This document shows, piece by piece, positions 5,179-8,095 of a stretch of 8,095 bases of DNA. How positions within the stretch are numbered: position 1 is the stretch's first letter; each line of letters begins with the position of its first letter. This DNA comes from an uncultured Atopobium sp. Its GTDB lineage: Bacteria > Actinomycetota > Coriobacteriia > Coriobacteriales > Atopobiaceae. A model generated the notes under the pieces. It made no database searches. It was not told the DNA's origin and saw nothing but the letters and a program-made list of their open reading frames with translations. Both the position numbers and the translations under genes were made by a program. The stretch is taken from the NCBI GenBank assembly GCA_937997345.1, contig CALKTD010000002.1, positions 1 to 8,095 on the forward strand, written 5' to 3'.

Positions 5179-6648
5179 CTATTGAGCTCGGGAGATGGAT
5201 TCTGGGTCCAGGCGATCTTCTGGGCTGGAGAACTCGGATGCTGTAAACTCTGCATCGGTGAGTTCGGAGTCCTCTTCCTGTGCATCGTCTACGGCATTAG
5301 AACCGTTTGTATCTATGCACTTGAAGTGCTTGCGATAGATGTGGATGAGGCAGCCAATAGAGAGCAGCGCTGAGAGTATGTTGGACACAACTGACACGTA
5401 CCAAAGTGCGTCTAGGCCAAATGGCTTCAACATCAAAAGTGAGCTGATAGGGAAGATAAGTGCCATAAAGATGCTCAAGAGATTGGAAATCTTTGTCTGC
5501 TTCAGGGCAATAGCAAGACTCTCGGTACACATAGTAATCCAGCTAAAAATGAAGACAAATGCATGAATACGCATGGCAGGAATAGCCATGTTGAGCAGAT
5601 CTTGCGTTCCTTCAGGCAGGTAGAGTTTGACCAAGAACTCCGAGAAGAAGAACGAGACACAGAACGCAAAGATGCCAATGATGATACCTGTGGAGAAGAT
5701 GTACTTCTCGATAGCAAGTACTCGATCTTTTTTCTTTGCACCCCAGTTATAGCCAATAGCTGGCTGCATGGCGTCAGCCTGTCCATAAATAAGCGGTTGG
5801 ATAAGGCCGCCAGAATAGAGAAGCACGCCATAAGAAGCAATGGCAATATCTCCGCCAAGGCTCAGCAGGGCGGCGTTCATTAACAGAGAATAAATCCTGC
5901 TTGAGATATTCTGCATAAAGATAGGGAAGCCGTTTACAAAAATCTCTCTTATGTGCGTCCAGTTAAAATGTGGTTTTACAAATTTGAGAATCTGCTTGTT
6001 ACCAATAAAGGGCCAGACGCCATAGAGCGATGAGAATGCAATAGAGATGCAGTAACCCAGCGCAGCATACTCAACGGATAACCCTAAAACACCTAAGAAG
6101 TAGTATTCAAGTACGGTTCCCAGAATTGCGGAAATAAAGGCAATGCTGGTAGAGCGTCTAATTTTTCCACAGATTTTAAGGAAGTTATCAACGGCGTATG
6201 AGATGCACATAATCGGCAAGAACAGTGTCCATACACGCAGGTAGACGACTCCTTGTTCGGCAATCTTTCCTTGAGCGCCCATAAGTGCCAGAACGTTTGG
6301 TGCACAAAAGAAGAAGAAAATGCCACTGATAACGCCAGTGGTAATAAGCATGATAAACGCGATGGTGAAGATATTATTAGCCGTTTGATGGTTCTTCTTG
6401 CCGTGTTCAACTGCGATGACCGCAGAGGCTCCAACGCCAATAAGGTCGGCAACGGCAAAGCAGAGAATAACCAGTGGAATGGCAATGGTTACTGCGCCAA
6501 AGGATTCCTGACCCAGATAGCGTCCAACAAGGATTCCATCTGCAGTGTCGTAAAGCATCGACGCAAGCATAGCAATAGCACCTGGAAGGGCTGCTCGTAA
6601 AAATAATTTAAATGGTGGTGTTTCCGCAAAAAGCTTATTCGATTCCAT
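5179..6648 (-). CDS. MATE-family multidrug/metabolite efflux transporter
   Basis: A 489-residue inner-membrane antiporter of the MATE family, expected to export cationic drugs or metabolites in exchange for Na+ or H+. About twelve hydrophobic helices are visible, in two bundles of six (roughly 13-215 and 236-438). The first bundle has LPGAIAMLASMLYDTADGILVGRYLG and the second has the matching FPIFMQNIS. The loop GQADAMQPAIGYNWGAKKKDRV (289-310) is a hallmark of bacterial MATE proteins of the NorM/DinF/MepA kind. Typical members have about 450 residues. Here a hydrophilic tail (about 445-489) carries 14 Asp/Glu and only two Arg. GAGGAG at 6658-6653 (minus) lies four bases before ATG 6648, and an in-frame TAA 15 bases upstream fixes this start. 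It converges on metY. Upstream are a hairpin and a tiny leader frame that may control it. The substrate cannot be predicted. Confidence 0.92.
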   Translation of the reverse strand: MESNKLFAETPPFKLFLRAALPGAIAMLASMLYDTADGILVGRYLGQESFGAVTIAIPLVILCFAVADLIGVGASAVIAVEHGKKNHQTANNIFTIAFIMLITTGVISGIFFFFCAPNVLALMGAQGKIAEQGVVYLRVWTLFLPIMCISYAVDNFLKICGKIRRSTSIAFISAILGTVLEYYFLGVLGLSVEYAALGYCISIAFSSLYGVWPFIGNKQILKFVKPHFNWTHIREIFVNGFPIFMQNISSRIYSLLMNAALLSLGGDIAIASYGVLLYSGGLIQPLIYGQADAMQPAIGYNWGAKKKDRVLAIEKYIFSTGIIIGIFAFCVSFFFSEFLVKLYLPEGTQDLLNMAIPAMRIHAFVFIFSWITMCTESLAIALKQTKISNLLSIFMALIFPISSLLMLKPFGLDALWYVSVVSNILSALLSIGCLIHIYRKHFKCIDTNGSNAVDDAQEEDSELTDAEFTASEFSSPEDRLDPESISRAQ

Positions 6649-6685
6649 ACTTCTCCTCGATTAATGGTGGAACATGTCAGACAAA

Positions 6686-6717
6686 CTCGTGGTGTGGACA
6701 TGTGACACGCTCACGAG
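6686..6717 (-). promoter_or_regulatory. Leader hairpin upstream of the MATE gene
   Basis: CTCGTG (6686-6691) pairs with CACGAG (6712-6717), and GTGT (6692-6695) with ACAC (6705-6708), leaving a three-base bulge and a nine-base loop. ACATGTC at 6672-6678 and GACATGT at 6697-6703 offer a competing pairing. There is no T-run. It lies between a three-codon open frame (6733-6722) and the MATE ribosome binding site (6658-6653), as in attenuation leaders. The hairpin is clear; regulation is inferred. Confidence 0.4.
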
Positions 6718-6721
6718 AAGA

Positions 6722-6748
6722 TTAAAAAAGCATCGAACAAGCCTCCTT
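6722..6748 (-). promoter_or_regulatory. Strong Shine-Dalgarno with a three-codon open frame (Met-Leu-Phe-stop)
   Basis: On the minus strand AAGGAGG (6748-6742) stands eight bases before ATG (6733-6731), followed by CTT, TTT and TAA (ending 6722). The Shine-Dalgarno is a better match than that of the MATE gene itself. A ribosome sent to a three-codon frame just ahead of a hairpin and an efflux gene resembles the leader peptides of drug-inducible resistance genes. It could equally be chance, or a remnant of a lost gene start. Confidence 0.35.
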
Positions 6749-6802
6749 ACATACTTGCAGGTACACGGACAGTTGTAAATAGTAACACAGCAAAGTAACT
6801 GA

Positions 6803-6811
6803 TGCTATGAT
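6803..6811 (+). promoter_or_regulatory. Candidate extended -10 promoter for the membrane protein gene
   Basis: TGCTATGAT at 6803-6811 fits the extended -10 form TGnTATAAT with one mismatch. No good -35 is seen at the usual distance. A start near 6818 would leave a short leader of about 29 bases before GTG 6847. Confidence 0.45.
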
Positions 6812-6846
6812 TTATTTGAACATTTTGGACAAGTGTGAGGATTTTT

Positions 6847-7998
6847 GTGTCAGTGGAACAGAAAAAAGAAATCGGTGCTGAGATTGCCAAGTTGGCTGAA
6901 AATTCAAAGGTAGAAGAGCTCTCTAAAAAGGTCACTGAGGTATCCTCTGAGCTGGCAAAAAACGTTTCTGAAGTAGCAGAGCGTGCCGAGAAAATCCTTG
7001 TAGTTGACGAGGAAGAACCGCTGAACCGTTCTACTTCTGATCGAGTTAAGGCTACTGTTCCTAGAACGCCAGCACAACATATCTTGCACATTGTCTCAAT
7101 TGTATTGATTATCTTGGGCGCGGCAGATGTTTTGATAACATTAGCGTCTCTTTTTGCTACTATTACAGGCTTACAACCTGCGGTTCCTTTGGAGAAGCTT
7201 GAGTTTAGTGGCGTGTATTTTACATTTAGCAATAACGTACTTCTCGGCTATGTATTTGTATTGTTTATTGGTGTGTTGCAAGTTGTCACCTCGATATGTG
7301 GATTACGCGCAGCCAAGGATTCATCAAAAGTTGAACCTTACAGATTTCTTTGCTATTTGATTGGTCTGATTATTCTGCTAGGAATTTTATGGGCTTGGGG
7401 TAGAGGAGAGTTGATTATTCTTGATCCCTTTGTTCAGCTTAATACTATTGTTTACGTGGTAATTTGCTCTAATCTTGCGGATAAAGTAAAGAAGGAGCAT
7501 GACCAGGGTATTGTAGGAACTACGTATTGGCGCTCTCGTCATCAGCGAGTTCTCCACTTCTTTGCGCTGGTCTCTATTGCATTGAGCGGAATTGCACTTT
7601 TTCTAGTTCTGATTCTGCTTGGACTGCATGATCTTTCTAGAGTTGTAAATCAACCGTTCTTGGCAACTGTTAATCAATTTCTTGAGCAACAGGGTATTCT
7701 TACCATTTTCTTGGTGACAGTTGGTGCAGTATTTTCTCTTGTTGCAGGTCTTTTAGCTTTAAAGGGTTCAAATGATGCCCGATTTATTAGACCGTATATT
7801 CTTGCGGTTACCGTTATCGTTCTGTTTGACGTAGCAAGAATTATCTTTACGGCATTAACGCAGGGTATTCCTGCCGTAACCAGCCAAGATATCTTTGAGT
7901 TGGTTTATAACGCCACGGGATGGTACTTGGCTGTTCGTATTGAGGCAGGACTTCCCAACAGTTATGGTCTGCGTTTGTGGAAGAAATTTACTTCCTAG
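6847..7998 (+). CDS. Multi-spanning membrane protein of unknown function with two similar halves
   Basis: A 383-residue protein whose family I do not recognise. Residues 1-60 are charged, helical and rich in Glu, Lys and Ala (for example VEELSKKVTEVSSELAKNV), likely a cytoplasmic coiled coil. The rest has about eight hydrophobic segments, near 80-107, 129-153, 166-184, 190-209, 235-262, 283-305, 317-337 and 350-364. The halves 77-215 and 234-370 align by eye: each opens with H-x-x-L-H, and GLRAAKDSSKVEPYRF (152-167) matches GLLALKGSNDARFIRPY (301-317). This suggests an internal duplication of a four-helix unit. There is no signal peptide or catalytic motif. For the start, GAGG at 6837-6840 is six bases before GTG 6847. 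The earlier GTG 6835 overlaps that site, and GTG 6853 is possible but further away. It is divergent from the MATE gene and more AT-rich than metY. A structural or transport role is possible; nothing favours one. Confidence 0.85.
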   Translation: MSVEQKKEIGAEIAKLAENSKVEELSKKVTEVSSELAKNVSEVAERAEKILVVDEEEPLNRSTSDRVKATVPRTPAQHILHIVSIVLIILGAADVLITLASLFATITGLQPAVPLEKLEFSGVYFTFSNNVLLGYVFVLFIGVLQVVTSICGLRAAKDSSKVEPYRFLCYLIGLIILLGILWAWGRGELIILDPFVQLNTIVYVVICSNLADKVKKEHDQGIVGTTYWRSRHQRVLHFFALVSIALSGIALFLVLILLGLHDLSRVVNQPFLATVNQFLEQQGILTIFLVTVGAVFSLVAGLLALKGSNDARFIRPYILAVTVIVLFDVARIIFTALTQGIPAVTSQDIFELVYNATGWYLAVRIEAGLPNSYGLRLWKKFTS

Positions 7999-8040
7999 GT
8001 GCAGCGTAGTAAATAATTGCTTGCAAAAAGCCTCTGTATC

Positions 8041-8086
8041 TGAACTGCCTCCCATTTCTTGGACACGAGAAATAGGAGGCAGTTCA
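8041..8086. repeat. 46-base inverted repeat at the right edge (possible IS3-family terminus)
   Basis: TGAACTGCCTCC (8041-8052) pairs with GGAGGCAGTTCA (8075-8086), and ATTTCT (8054-8059) with AGAAAT (8068-8073), with one C-A mismatch and an eight-base loop. There is no T-run on either side, which speaks against a normal terminator. The TG...CA ends and the run TGAACTGCC...TTGGACA resemble the termini of IS150-group IS3-family elements as I remember them. Alternatives are an atypical terminator for the membrane protein gene, whose stop is 42 bases upstream, or a small dispersed repeat. Confidence 0.5.
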
Positions 8087-8095
8087 AAACACACC

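Noticed and set aside
6489..6701. Minus-strand frame starting MSTPRVCLTC that overlaps the MATE start
   Set aside because: It runs out of frame through the first transmembrane segments of the MATE protein and has no good ribosome binding site of its own.
7855..8094. Minus-strand frame of 79 codons at the right edge
   Set aside because: It overlaps the end of the membrane protein gene and runs through the inverted repeat. No ribosome binding site or family signature was seen.

Overview
The window looks like a chromosomal segment of a moderately AT-leaning Gram-positive bacterium. The best guess is an Atopobium/Lancefieldella-type member of the Coriobacteriia. That assignment rests on the overall look of the proteins, strong AGGAGG-type ribosome binding sites, GTG starts and moderate GC; it is inference, since no 16S or other marker is present.

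Layout, left to right. Bases 1-86 hold the tail of a plus-strand gene ending in a CPKCG zinc-knuckle-like motif. Bases 87-689 are an AT-rich gene-free stretch with two intrinsic terminators, repeated short words and the asnS promoter/leader. Asparaginyl-tRNA synthetase (asnS) follows at 696-2099. A 274-base gap holds an ATGCAT-rich palindrome cluster, an extended -10 promoter and a 16-bp hairpin. It leads into an unusual fusion of a SixA-like histidine phosphatase with a C-terminal CHAD domain (2374-3714). After 69 bases comes metY, an O-acetylhomoserine sulfhydrylase (3784-5064), closed by a textbook terminator (5092-5138). On the minus strand, convergent with metY, lies a MATE-family efflux pump (5179-6648). 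Its upstream region holds a perfect Shine-Dalgarno in front of a three-codon open frame, then a hairpin. Divergent from it is a multi-spanning membrane protein of unknown function built from two similar halves (6847-7998). The right edge carries a long inverted repeat resembling an IS3-family terminus.

asnS, the SixA-CHAD gene and metY are co-oriented. The latter two are close enough to share a transcript; asnS is separated from them by a promoter-like region. Functionally the set is mixed: translation, methionine/sulfur assimilation, a possible phosphate or polyphosphate-linked enzyme, and drug/metabolite export. No CRISPR array, complete mobile element or known defence system is visible. 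The most unusual items are the phosphatase-CHAD fusion, the leader of the MATE gene, and the structured leaders and operators ahead of asnS and the fusion gene.
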